This document shows positions 1-13,663 of a stretch of 64,000 nt of DNA, piece by piece. Where the stretch lies: assembly GCA_013396525.1 (NCBI GenBank), contig VWYX01000380.1:176162-240161 (forward strand), given 5' to 3'. The position numbers and the translations under genes were made by a program. A model generated the notes under the pieces. It worked only from the letters and a program-made list of their open reading frames with translations, made no database searches and had not been told where the DNA came from. The first letter of the stretch is position 1. Each line of letters opens with the position of its first letter. This stretch comes from Chaetorhynchus papuensis (Eukaryota > Chordata > Aves > Passeriformes > Rhipiduridae).

Positions 1-893
1 AATCACATTATCTCAATATATAAAAATATTTTACCTGTCTCCTTGTCAGGAATACCCCAAACAGCAGATCACGTCAAGATGCAATGCAACACTCCAAACT
101 GCTTAGCTGTATATCAGCCTGGTTAGAATCATCTTACCATGAAACAATTCCAAATGTAAAAAATTAAGTTTTTTTAAATATTTCGGAAACTTGCCAGAGT
201 TTCAGAGTAAAGGAGCTGGGGCTACTGGCTAGGTAAGAGGCTAGAGAGGAATGACCTTTACATGAAATCAAATTGGTTGGTAAAACTTCTGCGTATGAGT
301 GGTGAAACAAGTCACCTGGGCTCTGTGCCTTTGTGTGTTATGCAGACCCCTAGGCAGAAATCACCTCCAAGTGGAATGAATGCCTGCCTTTATAGTTCCC
401 CCATGCGACTTATAAATGGAATTGCCCTAGTGCTTAAAAAGGTACTGTTAAGGCATTACCACTGCATGTGTTTAAAATGTCAATTAAAAATAAGGAAATA
501 AGGAAAGAAGCAAAACATGAAACAGGCTGGGAACTGTTACAGACCCGTTTTCATATGCAGCCGAAATTTGTGTGATGCTCAATCTTATCTAACATTATCA
601 TTTCAGATGGCATTCAGGATATGTAAACAAGCCTTACTACCCCAATAGGTTTGATTCATGCAAAAATTCAGTAACAAAGTGGTAAAGAGAGTTTCTTTAC
701 ATGAAAGTACTGCACCATCCAAAATTATTTTAAACACTGAAAATTTAGTTTGGTCCATTTATTTAATTTCTTAAGAATGTGAAAAATACGCATTGCTTTA
801 AAAACAAAACGCTTAATGTATATATACAACCAATCACCACTGGTCCGTGATGTGTTACAGCCCAGCACCGCACTCCAGCTACCAGCCTGCCCG

Positions 894-939
894 ATTATAA
901 ATAGGCTGCCAATCTGGGCAGCAGCAGCAGCAGCAGCTG
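894..939. promoter_or_regulatory. TATA/MEF2-like element, (CAG)6 and E-box cluster
   Basis: ATTATAAATAG (894-904) matches both a MEF2 site, CTATTTATAA on the other strand, and a TATA box. It is followed by six CAG triplets (919-936) that merge into an E-box CAGCTG (934-939). The preceding 50 bases are richer in G and C than the neighbourhood. This arrangement suits an intronic enhancer or cryptic promoter; function is inferred only. Confidence 0.3.
919..936. repeat. (CAG)6 trinucleotide repeat
   Basis: Six uninterrupted CAG units, read as CUG in the PHF21A pre-mRNA because the gene is on the minus strand. Confidence 0.9.
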
Positions 940-3900
940 TCTCTCATCATTCTGCTTTCTCCCTCCATTTCTATTAGATTTCTAACACAATGTAGGGATT
1001 TCTGCATATTTTCTCCACTCTCTGCAATAGGTGTGACAAGCACAAATACATTTGTTTTTTAAGATTATTCACAATGAACACAATTCTCCACTAACCTGTT
1101 ACTGTTTACCTGATTTGTATATGTGTACACACTAACTGGGCCTGCACATTTGCATTGTTTGCTATAAATTAAATGTTTAGTATTACAATTCAGCTGTCTT
1201 TAGAGAAACAATTGAACTGCCTGTGCTCCTAGACACAGGTAAATAATATATACACACCTGAAGAATGAAGCATGCAGCAACAATCACAAGATGGTCCAGT
1301 CTGTGCTTATATCATGCAAGCAACACAAACTATCCAACTCAGTGAGGTACTTCTTCAAATATCAACATAATGAAAAGCATGCTTGGAAGTCTGCCAGCTC
1401 ATTTTTAAACTGCATGTGAAATAAAAATCAAATGATAATCAAAGCCAACTTATTTCTCTGTTACACACAGAAATGCCATTAAAATACTTTATAATAATTA
1501 CCATTCTAGAGTGATTATATAAAGTGTGGCTCTCAGAGTAAAATGCTTAATACAAAAAATATAATATTTTACATTTTCTTGCTTTATGTTTTTACCCTGT
1601 TCCCACTTGAACACTTACTTTCTGTCCTTAGAAGTATTTTCTCTTGACTATACAAAAATTACCTTGTCAGACAAGTATTAGTTTTATCTCATCCTGTTGA
1701 CAAAACTGTATGTTCAGATACCACTATATCAGACCATATTCTTATAAGTGGCATTTTTAAGACAGAGTACACAAGTAAAAACTTTCTTTAAGGGCTGTTA
1801 ACGGTTATAATGCCCCAAGTAATTGGGGATGCAGTCACAATTCTTCTACACACTCCTAGGCCAAAAAGTTTAAAATCCAGCTGGTTTAGTAGCTATTTCC
1901 AGTAAAGGCACATTATTTCATATCAATACACATGTGTGTTATTACAGAGACTGTATTTCAAAATTTTCAGTGCAATCAGTTAAAGACTACATTTTCTACT
2001 GCACACTTCCTCTAAAAGACTGAAATCAAGATGTACAATGCACCTACTGGTGTATAAAGTTCAAGAAAGCTGGAAGCAGATGCTCTCAGCAAAAGACATC
2101 AAGCTTCAGAACAAAGACATTGATCAGGGTTAATCTTATGTCTTCCTTTTCTTAGAGCAACACAGGACAGAGTTGTTTGCTTCAGACTTTTTCAGGCAGG
2201 ATCCTGCAACTTGAGACAAAACAGTCCTGTACCAACACAAAGAAACAAAAAACCCCCAAGACCCAACTACCTGCACTCTTACGTCAGTCTTAACAAGATC
2301 ATGCTGAGCTAAAATTTTCAGTAGCTGCCCAAATTTTACCATGACTGCAGTATCAATATAGGTGACACAGACAAGCAAAGAAATAATGAGCAGAACTTTT
2401 CACTTGGTCTTCAAGTTTTGTCAGTATTAAAAAGTACCGACTCCTATTCCTGCCTAGGTCCTTACTGATACTATACAGAAACTCATTCCTAATCTTTGCA
2501 AGCGTGGTGCTAGTTCTGAGGTTATGCCTGTTTAAAAGTATACCACTGGTACACAAACAACACACTGGTTGGTTACTTTCCAGCAGCTTGGGCTCCAGCA
2601 GATACCATCTCGTAATCCCCATTTCTACTTCTATGTTCTACTCTTTTGCAGATGAAAACTTGAGGCCACTTAGTCCCAAGTTTTGTCACTATCAGCTTTT
2701 AAGACATCTGAAGTATTTGATTAGCTGAGGTGCTGCAAGATACAACTGCTGCTGGTAATACCTTAAATTATTCTAGACATTTTTGCAGAAGGGTATCTGT
2801 CTAGGCACTTAAAGGGAGCTTGTAATATGAGCAGCGTACAGTTTATAGGTACAGCAACAGAAGTTACAGAAGGAGGAATAATAAACAAGAAAGATTTTTG
2901 TTTTTTTTAAATAAAATCCAGCTCAGGTCCATAAAAGCGGCTGAGAAGTGTGCTGTGGGACTTGAGGGTGGCCAATCAAAGCACTTCTACAGATGAGTCC
3001 TGGGAGGTCACAGGATGCATAGATGGTAACATGGAAGATGACATGGAAGCAACTGCCTAAGAAGTGACAGATGGATGTGTGGGAACATTAAAGAAGTGGA
3101 GCGAGTGGGGGAGAGACAGGAAACTCATCGAGGAACATAAGTAAGGAAGGGCAGAATTATACAGAACTTTGAAAGTACTGAAAAGAGCTCAAATCTGATG
3201 CAAATATGGGTGGTGAACAGTAAGGGGAATACAAAAATAAGAGTGACAATTAAATCAGCAAGCAGGAAGCATTATTTTAACAGCTACATGTTAGGAAGTG
3301 AAAAAAGTCTCTATTCCTTCTGTCATAATAGACATGTCTAGAACAGAGCTGAAGATAGTGCACTGCTTAAGACAAGGCATGAAATAATACTTGCTCATAG
3401 GGATTCAAAAAAAAAAAAAGCATGTCTTAAGATGCTAAGAAAGCAAGCACCAGATTTATACCTGACCTAGATGACTACAACCAATGGAATGAACACGCTA
3501 AAAAAAAAAAAAATCTAAAAATTGCACACCTGAATAACATAGAAACTGAAGACTGTATTGTCTGTAGCAGAAAAAGAAAACTAAGAATAAAAGACAGAAA
3601 GAGGACAAAAGATGAAACTTTGGCCCCACTGAAATAAATATGAAAACGTACATCAGCTTCACTGCTATCTGGATTTTCAAAAATTAGATAACTCTAGCCA
3701 TTTTTCAGCTGATGACATGGCATCTTACAAACACCATATGAATGACTGCCTAATACTGGAAAATGGCCCTGGAAGTATCATTGAGAAGAAGAATAAAATA
3801 TTATTTCTTAACATATTCATATAAGTAAGATCTCATTAAATAACTGGGGAAGAGTCAAGAGGCTATAAAAGGAGCTAGGTTTTTTTCTGCTTTGCATCAT

Positions 3901-6346
3901 CTGCATACCAAACCTCAGATATTTTTCACTATTTACATTCTAATTTTAAAAAAGACTACTCAGTTTAATTAACTCATTTTACCAGTGTTTCAAAACAAAC
4001 AGACCCATATTTGTACCAGTGCAATAAAAAACTGAACACTGAAAAATTTTGCAAAATGTTTGCTCCATATTCTTTTCTAAAGAACTCTAGAGCCTGGCTA
4101 TAGTTTTGTACTCCATTACACTTGCTGCAATCTTTAGAAAATAATTTCAAAGTTAAATAAAGACAAATTTCCCACAAAGGTCCAAATGACTCCAAAGTCT
4201 GTTTTCCATTTGCACAAGGTGAGTAGACAGTTGTAAGTCTGCACCTTCATGGAATTCAGCAAGTCCTGATTTTGGAGATTTATTCCATGGTTCCTCTCAG
4301 ATATGAAATGGACAAACCCAGGCTGACTACAAGTAAAATATACTTGAGAAAGAACTAAGGCCTACAAAAAGCAAGATAAAAAATCTGTTCCACAATTTTA
4401 TAAAAAACCCAAACCACTATTAAAAACAGTTTTGTTTAGGCAGCAGTTCCTGTGTTTGCAACACACATCAGAATCAATAAAGCTGATTAGAAACTAAATT
4501 TCTTTTACACAACTAGGATGTAACAGAAAAGCTGGCAAAAAACTTAGCAAATAATGTTATTTCATTAATTGCCTGGTTTAACTGCTCTTAGAGATGTTGC
4601 TAATGGCGTGTTTCCACGATTTTTCATTTACTTTCACTTTCATGTATGGACTAAATACCTAAGCTACACACTTGTTTTTCATTCCCAATATTCTAAGACG
4701 ATTTTTCACCAATTCAGTGGGTATTCACCCCAAAGAGCACTTCAAGAACTGGCTCTGTTTTCTAACTGACATCTTTCCAAAAGAGTCTGAGTCTCATTTT
4801 CAGATAGGTGAAAACTGACAGCAGGACCAGTAAAACTGCTTAAGAACACACCCACTTCCACTATAGATCTGCATTTTTACATTAATGAAAGACATACACC
4901 ACAATTCATGCCTTACATGATCATTAACAATAATAATTTTTAAAAACTCATAAAGTTCTGTGGTTGGTGTAGTGATTAAGAGCATTATGAACACTGTCAC
5001 CTTTTTGCTATCTGGTATCTTTAAGAGTATCAATACTGTTCAGAATCACTGCAGGGAATGCTGCCCTGAAGGTTGCTTTGCACAGGCTATCCATGGTTGG
5101 AGTATATTTCTGGGTTCTCCTCTGGACTGCTTCCATTTCGAGATCTATAATTTCATTTTCTCTGACAACAGAGGTAAATTTCTATTTAAAACATGAAAGG
5201 CAGCTTAGAGTTCAATTATTTTATTTCTTAGTGATATTCAGAAAATACAAGTTTTCCATGTGATGCTTGATTCTGTATCAATTCAAGTGAGCAGAAAATG
5301 TTTATTGATGAGAATAAAATCTGGGGAGGTGCTAGAATATGTTACACATTGTACCAAATAATTAGCAATACCCAAAGATAAACTCTTTGATATGTTAATT
5401 GTATAATGTAAATATTCTGGTCCATTTGACAGATCAAACTTTTTGTAAGTTATAAAAATTAAATAAAATTTTTGCAAACTTTTATAGTTAAATGCTGCTG
5501 AATCCATCCACACAGAATTTATTCAATAAAATTTATGAATTTCTGCTTCATATCAGGGCAAATTCAAACAAACTTTTAAAGTTACTGTTCAATAATTTTA
5601 ATCTATTTTTTATTTTTGTTACTTTATTCAGCCTGCTTTAAAAAGCAGGAAAATATTTGTTGAGACTTTTTTTTTTTTTGATCCAGAATTTCTCCTCATA
5701 CATTGAAGTTAAGACTACTGTTTCTAAAAACAAAAAAAAACATAGCCTGTCCCTCTGTAAACTTAGCTGAGTTGTATAGAAAAGTATCCTTAGAATTGAT
5801 CAGAAGTGAATGTTTAATAGTAACCAATGGCACTAGGGCAAAAGAGAGAGCATAAAACAACAGTGCTTGTGGCATCTAACTCCCCTGCGAATATTGTGAC
5901 ACATGTACAGTGTATTTAGCACTCCCATCATATGCATCAACAGGTAAACAGGTCAGGCTTTCAATCCAAAAAAACGTTGAGTATCGTTTTCTGTGCCATT
6001 TTTATTCTGATGTTCATGAGTGGTCTTGAAAACACAGAAATTTCCTGAACAAGCAGTGTAAATTGATGTGCAAGTTAGCCATTCCAAGCACTGCACCTAT
6101 TAACCTACTACTTTTCTAAATTTAGTTCACAAAAAATAAATCAGTCAATAGAACAGAGGATAATTCTGTGCCAGAACCACACCTGTTCACAGTGTGATGT
6201 CATTGTAAACACCAACCTACTACATTGATTTTGAGATATGATACAGGACTGAACTGGCACTCAACATTCAACCTGTTCCTTCCCTCCACTGACAGGGCAG
6301 CAACTTGCAACAGAAATACCTTGGCTGCTTTAAGGCAGAGCCCTAC

Positions 6347-6412
6347 CTGCAGAGCTGCCACCCACTCATTCTTTTTCTGCTCTTCCAACACAAGCAAATA
6401 ATTAAAATCCAT
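6347..6412 (-). CDS. Candidate alternative first coding exon, in phase with PHF21A
   Basis: On the minus strand an ATG in strong context (G at -3, G at +4) opens 22 codons, beginning MDFNYLLVLEEQKKNEW and ending VAALQ, directly followed by donor CAG/GTAGGG. The exon ends in phase 0, the same phase in which PHF21A coding exon 3 ends, so it could splice to the next PHF21A exon downstream. An in-frame TAG lies three codons upstream of the ATG, fitting a first exon. The peptide is helix-prone and could replace the normal N-terminal coiled-coil segment. No known isoform with this sequence comes to mind and no promoter motif was recognised. An ATG next to a donor can arise by chance in 28 kb of intron. 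Confidence 0.25.
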
Positions 6413-9400
6413 TGCCTTCTACGAGCTTCTCCCAGAGCAAAGGAAAGCCATCATTAAAGAGAGACAAACCAAAAACAAAGAACCAGTGGAGGACATGAAA
6501 ATCTCAAATTTTTTTCCTGAAGAAGCTCAAAACTTTAGAAATAAGATTAAGTAAATATGTCAGAGTGAAGATCACCAGCAGTAGATCAGACTCTATTTTC
6601 TTCCTTCCACGCTTCATTTTATAGCAAAATGAAGCATAAAAGTATGTTCCAGATTCACATGTGAAACTACTGAACATTAAGACCTTGTCCTAAATAGGTG
6701 TTTATATTTGTAGGCTCGTCTACACAGATGGTTCTCCACCTACACACATCTAGATGGTGTCCAGACACTATGGCACTATACCAAACCAATGGGATTATAA
6801 CAGAATTTGCCCTTCCTTGTGTATGAGCAACCAAAGTAGTTTATAATAGTATTTTGTCCCTATTGCGGATGAGACAATTTAATACTTTAAAGAACCACAC
6901 AAACATTAACAAATTGATCTGGAAAGTCTTTTTTAAGTTAGTCTACAGAAGTAAATTTTACAAAGTAGAAATTTTACATTCTACAACTCGACATGTTGGA
7001 ACAATTTTTGTGCTTTCATTTCATACACTAGGGAATAAAATCTTCATTTTATGTGACTTCCAGCATAATTACTTCTAAATGAATTAGTTAAAATGAGTAA
7101 GAAGACAGTAGAACAAGACAAACTAAGTCTATAACACAATATATTGCTTTTTCCCATTTGCAGCCTTCTTCAAAAGGCTGTGAATGAGCTCTCTCCTCTC
7201 CATATATGGATCTGTCAAGATATCTAAGTTTCAGGAGAATACATCTACAGACAAACACTACCACACAATTCTCTGGATTTGATGTAGTATTAAATACACA
7301 CAATAAAAAGTGCCAAAAGATTCATTTCTAAAGAAAACTACCCACTTTCAAAAATCAGCAGGTTTTTGTTCCAGGTGGAATATGAATATTTACATCTAAA
7401 AGCGATGATGCCAGAAGCAAACATTCCAAACAGGATTACTGATGTGAGCATTTCACTTCAGCATCCTGAAGGACATTCCTCTAATAATTTTCCTAGCCCT
7501 CAAAACTATAAATTGCAGATTAGGTGGCTACGTGTGAGGAAAACAATGAAAAATTAATCTCTCTTAGAACCGTAAAATGTGCATTTAATGATTCATATCA
7601 GGCCATTTAATAATTTAATTTGCAGTAAATCGAGGGAACTGGGCAAGTTTGGGTTTGTTGCTAACAGCTTTAAACGTGTTTTCATCTTTGCCGTACATTA
7701 ACAAAACTTTCTCACTGGGCACTGAAGTTCAGGTTAGCATAAACTTACCACTGTGGCACTGACTGAAACCATGTCAAACCTGAGATCAGTTGCTCAAGGA
7801 TAGATTGATTCTGACAACTTTTAATACAGTGTAGTTGAAGAAAAGAAGCCAAGAAACATTACATCCTACCCAAATCTCCACCAAAAAAATTTACATCAAG
7901 ACATTATTTCTAGCCAGATTATGCCTTCTTTAAATTCAGCAGAAAGTAAAACCAGTTTGATAGTCTTTGATCGGCCTTCTTTAAACTTTCACCCTGTTGC
8001 AAGGAGCTTCAACCAAGTTTCAATTCCCCCAGTTAAATACTAATGCATGTTTGTTTGCAATGTATGTGCTGTTAAAATGTTGCATCTTAAAATGTTTAAA
8101 TTTACACTTAGCTTAGAATTGTTTTTAACTGCTTTTGTTGGGAGAGGAGCAGGGGTCCTGCAGAAGCTCTCTCTTTCTTCCCTTCCTTAAATTCACTATT
8201 TAAGTAACGCACTTGCACAAACATCTCTGCCGAGTGAGAAAGCTTTTATGGCCTTGCACGCATTTTCCCTTGGAAGACCAGAATCTATCTGAAAGTTTTT
8301 TCCACATACGATTTTCCACATATAAAGGATTTTTGAAAAACACAATCTTTAAAAAGACATGATTTTGAAAATCAGAAGACATACCGTTTATATATAGCTA
8401 TATGTACAGCTCTATGGACAGTAGTGTGCTTCCATGCCCATGTGTGTAGTATCAGATAGGTTATAGTTAATAGTAATGTAGCTCTTTGCACACTCTAGGT
8501 AGTTTGTAAACAGAAATTAATGTATCTTCAGCTACTTAGTCATTTGATGAAATACTCTGAGCCATGTTTAATTGATCAGGGATGTGGCACAGAGAAGCAA
8601 AAGGCTTTTTTAAGTACATCCAGTGAATGATAGGAAAGTAGGAATTAGAATTCAGAGCAGTTCCTAACTTCCAGACTGATTTTTTTTTACCTACTCACTG
8701 AATAGAACGTGCTGCAAATGTGTTCTGTGAAAAGAGAATATGGTGAAACAGTAAGGGGAAAATACAGATGGTAAACGTCTTTTTTTCCTCCTTTTTTGCT
8801 TTAAACTTCATAATGAGAATGACCAAAACTGTAGTGTCCCCTTCCCCCCTTCCTTTCATGAGTACCTTCTCAGTTCCTTCCTCCTTCCAAGCAACTGAAA
8901 ATCATCCTCAGAGCAGTTGGGATGCTTTAGGGTGAACAAAACAGATCAGCATATCATAAGTGTAATTAAATTTTAAACCAGCCTTTTAGGGGACACTAGT
9001 TAAACAGAAAGCCCTTTGTATTTTTATCACTTCAACAGCACTAGAAATCACACTTTCAAATTTGATTATCCCTGGTCTGAAGATTTTCCACATTACAGAG
9101 CATCCATGTGCCCTTTCTGCACAGCCATAGAGTGCTAACATGCTCTTTTTCACAGTATGTGGGGGAATACCTCCTGCCTCTTTCTACTGAAACTCTTTTG
9201 ACTCCTCAGTCAACTGTGGAAAATGTGGAAGCATTTGCAGATGGGATGAAGACGCATGTAAGTTACAGGAAAACACTGCAGATCTTATGTTATTTATTGT
9301 ATATCCTTAAATACAGACTGACATCTAGCAGCTCCCAGTTAAGCAAAATTCACATTTGAATCCACATTTCCAGTGAGCAACCTAGACAAGAATTAAATTA

Positions 9401-11449
9401 TGTCACATAACATGTATATGTATGGAAGGTAATAGGACTCAGAATAAATGTTTACATGCAAGGGCCAACCCTGTTAGAGCAGGACAGTCCCCATAGCCAA
9501 TGTCACAGACAGGAACCAAAACAATCAGCAGCCACAGCTGGCCCAGCACGAATGTGCAGGTAACGCCACTATCAACACAGCAGAGACCAAAAGGAAAGGC
9601 CTGGTGAAAATTTGAAACAAGGCTAAAATTCACACTTCAAGCTGGACAGAAGAAAGGCTTTAATTTCCACATCCACATCCCTGAAGGTGAGATAAACGCT
9701 TTGCATATTAGTGCTGCAGTTTGCTAGTATGACTGGCATGCAGATTCAAGCTGATGGGAGTAGGGATACTCTTGCTATATCCCAGTTACTGTCTTCACAC
9801 AGGTAACACAGTACCTGCTATTTGCTGATAGGATTTCAGACCCCAGCACAGCTTTTTTTTGTGTTTTATACAAAAAGTGGTATGTCCTTCCCATTTTAGA
9901 ACTTGCCTACCCTTCCAGATACACAATAGAAGGAAACTACAAAAAGCCATTAAAAATCTATCACAATAGACTACTATGTTATTCAAAAGTGGTCAATTAA
10001 AAAGATGAGTCAAAAAAAAACCTGTCCAATACTCAGTGGAGACTCTGCTGCAGCAGCTAAGGTGAGTTTCAAAGCATACCAAATTCAGTGAAAGTTTGGT
10101 GTGTGCATTTGTACAGAAGTTTTTATAGAAATAGGACTGTGAAAACTCCTGAGAACTAACTGGGTTAATTCTGCAATAAAAATACACACCAAAAGAATTC
10201 TTTTATTTCTTCCATTGAACTTCATTAAACAGAAGCAGCATTGCTACTGTTTTTACTGATTTCCCAGGGTTTGTATCTTGTCTTCCTCTAGGATGGCATG
10301 CATCTATATTTTAAGAGCACAAGTCAGTCCTTTAACAGGTACTTGTATGAGATTATGTAGTTACTAGAGAGCTTCAAATGCTAGAAACACTGAAGAAAAC
10401 TTCTAGGTTACTGAAGTTTTCATCTATTATTGTTTGTTCCTAAAGTAACGGCTTAGAAACTGACTAGTTATTACATACAGTGGTAAGCTGTGCCTTTCTG
10501 TAGTTACCTATTTTATCCGAAATCCCCAATTTCTGCAAGCTTTACTAGCATTCAGTATGACGGATTATGAAGCCACATGCTACCCCATCATCTTTCACTG
10601 TGTTTCTTGGAGGCTCTCTCCCTCTGTACAGCCTGCACAAGACTGTGTTCTGCAGTCAATTCACACACCTCACTGAACAGCAAGAGCACATATCTAGGCC
10701 CACAGCAGGGGGGGTTAATTAACTGTGTAAGGGACAGAGCTGGCTCTAGAATGATCTTTTACATGTATACAGAGAATAAACTGAGCTGACATTCAGGGGA
10801 AAATGCAGTAAGCTTTGCACTCCTCACATTCTCATAAAAAGACACTAATTTAAAAAAAAAAAATACAAGTTTAGCAGCAGCTCTAGACTATACCTGAGTA
10901 AGAAAAATCGCATCTGAAACACTAACAATGGAACACTCAGCTTAAGACTCTTTTCAGACTGGAATAAGACCTTGCAGATGGACAAATGAAAACATTTATC
11001 TCCTTGTCATAGCGCCTGTCCAGATCTACTGCATTTAATAAAGGTTAGATGCACAGGAGAGAGGCATTGGTTGCTTACTTTCACATTAAGTTAGCAGACA
11101 ATATATTAACAAAAAATATTTGCATACAGCACTCCTCCTTTTGGTGTTAGCGCCAGCAGAGCTGCAGCAATGTTAATGCCCTGGAAAAGTTTTAGAAAAA
11201 AACACCAGTGTTTTCAAAACATCTTCCTAAAACGCTGCAATGAAGGGGGTTTTCCATCCTGGGAAAATAAATTGTCAAATATACAAGTGAATGTATTAAG
11301 ACTGACGGCACATGCACTGAGATCAGACAGGGATACTAAATAACACAAATGGGAAAACAACTTATACTTGAATTCAAATAATGCAAGCCCAGTCAATCAA
11401 TCCTTTTGGGAGAGTGGTATCACTCTGTATTCATGAAGTACATATGTGC

Positions 11450-11507
11450 TTTGAGCAGGAGGTTGTACCAGATGACCTCTGTAGCTCCCTTTGTACCTAC
11501 AGATTTC
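11450..11507 (+). mobile_element. CR1-type LINE 3' tail fragment
   Basis: The stretch GCAGGAGGTTGTACCAGATG followed by ACCTCTGTAGCTCCCTT resembles the end of avian CR1 elements (GGTTGGACTAGATGACCT..AGGTCCCTTCCAACC). It is old and diverged and lacks the terminal ATTCTATG repeats. Plus orientation. Confidence 0.7.
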
Positions 11508-12520
11508 AACTTACCCCATCAAAACACCAATTTTGGTAGCAGCCTGGAATGAACATTACAAAAATAAAACTTGCATTATATGCTCTTGAGTATACCCCAA
11601 GCCTGAACTTCTCCATCTTTTTCACTTTCTGGTCTCATAACAATCTTATTTCTTACCACTGAGGCATAACTCACTTCCAAGAAGCATCCTACAGCAGTTT
11701 GTGTCTCCAGAGTCAAACATGTGCTCTGTTAACAGTGCACTTTGAGAAGGGCGAAATAGAACAAATGTAAGCCAGGGTCAAAGGATGTAACAAAGCCCAC
11801 CCCTGCATAGTGAGCATCTCTGAGATGATCTAGTTTGTGATATCTAGACTGTTTGACAATGGGAAGAGAATTTTCTGCAAATTTCTTTTTTCATTGTAGT
11901 GGTTGTGGTAGCTTAGTAGGCTAGGAAGAAGTTTTTCAACTGTTTTTTAAGCACCATTATGTTAGTCTTTGTCATTTACAATTCTTTTCTTGCAGACCTG
12001 GCTGCTGCTTTGTCCAGGAACAACCTGACTGCATCAGCACTCAGCATGTTAAAGTTTCCCAGATGTCTTTCCTCCTTACCCACACCCTGCTGCCATTTAA
12101 AGCAATTATGATGTAGAATTTGCAGGGAGCAGAGGAGCAGAAAACTCAGAAGCTGCCCTGCGTGGAAAAAGCAGAAGACCTAAATGCCTGCCCCAAAAGA
12201 TAATTTTTAATTAAATCAGAATCCCCATATTCTCATGCTTTAGCATTCTTTGAGTTTCTTGAGCATTTTTTAAATGATCAAGTGATAAACATCCTAAGAA
12301 CAACTACAGCATATTAATTTAAAATGATGCCCTACAACATTGGACTGAAGTTACCACCTAGAATTCCTGATTCTGAAAATTACTTTGGTAAGTCATACTT
12401 CTAGCTTTCTATTAGACTCAGCTACACTTTGAAACATGACTGCAGAAAAGCTGTCTTCCTCAGTAGCTTGATCACTTCTTAAATTTAAAGTTTAAAAAAA
12501 ACTACCAAAGCCATCTCCCC

Positions 12521-13663
12521 TGTGGTGGTTTGACCTTGGCTGGACACGAGGTGCCCACCAAAGCTGCTCTGTCAATCCCCTTGTCAACTGGACAGGGGAG
12601 AAAGAAAATATAAAGAAAGTTTTGTGGGTCAAGATAAGGACAGGGAGAGATCACTCACCAATTACTGTCACGGGTAAAATTGACTCGACTTAAAGAAATT
12701 AAATTTAATTTACTACCAATGAAATCAGAGAAGGATAATGAAAAGCAAAATCAAATCTTAAAAACACTGTCGTCCCCCCTTCCTCCTTCCCAGACTTAAT
12801 TTTATTCCTGATTCTCTATCTCCTCTCGCCTTGAGGCACAGGCAGATGGGAACGGGGGTTATGGTCAGTCCATCACATGTAGTTTCTGCCGCTGTTTCCT
12901 CCTCTGGGGGAGGACTCCTTCCCCTGCTCCAGTGTGGGGTCCCTTCCATAGGAGACGGTTTCACAAACTTCTCCAATGCGAGTTCTTCCTACAGTGCATC
13001 ACAAACTGCTGAGAACAGGTCCCTTCCATGGGGTGCAATTCTTCAGGAATGCACTGCTCCAGCATAGCTTCCCCATGGGGTCACAAGTCCTGACAGCAAA
13101 TCTCCTCCAGCGTGGGCTCCCTTCTCCTCAGGTACACAGGTCCTGCCTGTGTACAGAGCTTCTCTAGGGTCCAGCAAGAGCTTCTCACAGGGTCACAGCC
13201 TTCTTTCAGGCCTCCACTTGCTCTGATGTGGGCTTCTCCACAGGGTGCAGGTGGATCTCTGCTCTATTGGACACCTCCATGGGCTGGAGAGGCACAGCCT
13301 GACTCACCATAGTCTGCACCACAGACTGCAAGGGAATGTTTGCTCCAGCATCTGGAGCATCTTCTGCCCCTCCTTCTCCACCGACTTTGGTGTCTGCAGA
13401 GCTATTTCTCTCACAAATTCTCACTCTTCCCTTCTCTGGCTGCAATCTTCTTCTGCACAACAACTTTATTTTTTCCTTCCTAAATGTGTTAACCCAGAAG
13501 CACTACTACCACCACTGGATTCAGCCTCGGCCAATGGCAGACCCATCTTAGAGCCAAGCTGGAATCGTGTTGTCAGACACAGGGGAAGCTTCCAGCAGAT
13601 GCTCAGAGAAACCACCCCTGTAGCCTCCCTGCTACCAAAACCTTGCCGTGCAAAACCAATACA
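12521..13663 (-). mobile_element. Avian endogenous-retrovirus-type LTR, apparently solitary (about 1.14 kb)
   Basis: The segment begins TGTGGTGGTTTGACC and ends CCAATACA, giving the TG...CA termini of an LTR. I recognise it as a repeat family widespread in neoavian and passerine genomes, probably ERVL-like, though the exact family name is not certain. The middle holds degenerate tandem modules of roughly 30-45 bp built on a CTCCAGCGTGGG-like core followed by a GGTCCCTTCCATGGGG-like core (about 12920-13330). It is clearly richer in G and C than the flanking intron. No gag, pol or env coding sequence adjoins either end, so it is a solitary LTR. No clear target-site duplication is visible. Minus-strand sense is inferred from memory of how related copies are transcribed. 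Open frames inside it, up to 157 codons on the plus strand and 85 on the minus, are by-products of the modular repeats. Confidence 0.85.

Noticed and set aside
2920..3260. Purine-rich segment resembling an ancient interspersed repeat
   Set aside because: I cannot name a family or define ends; a repeat-library search is needed.
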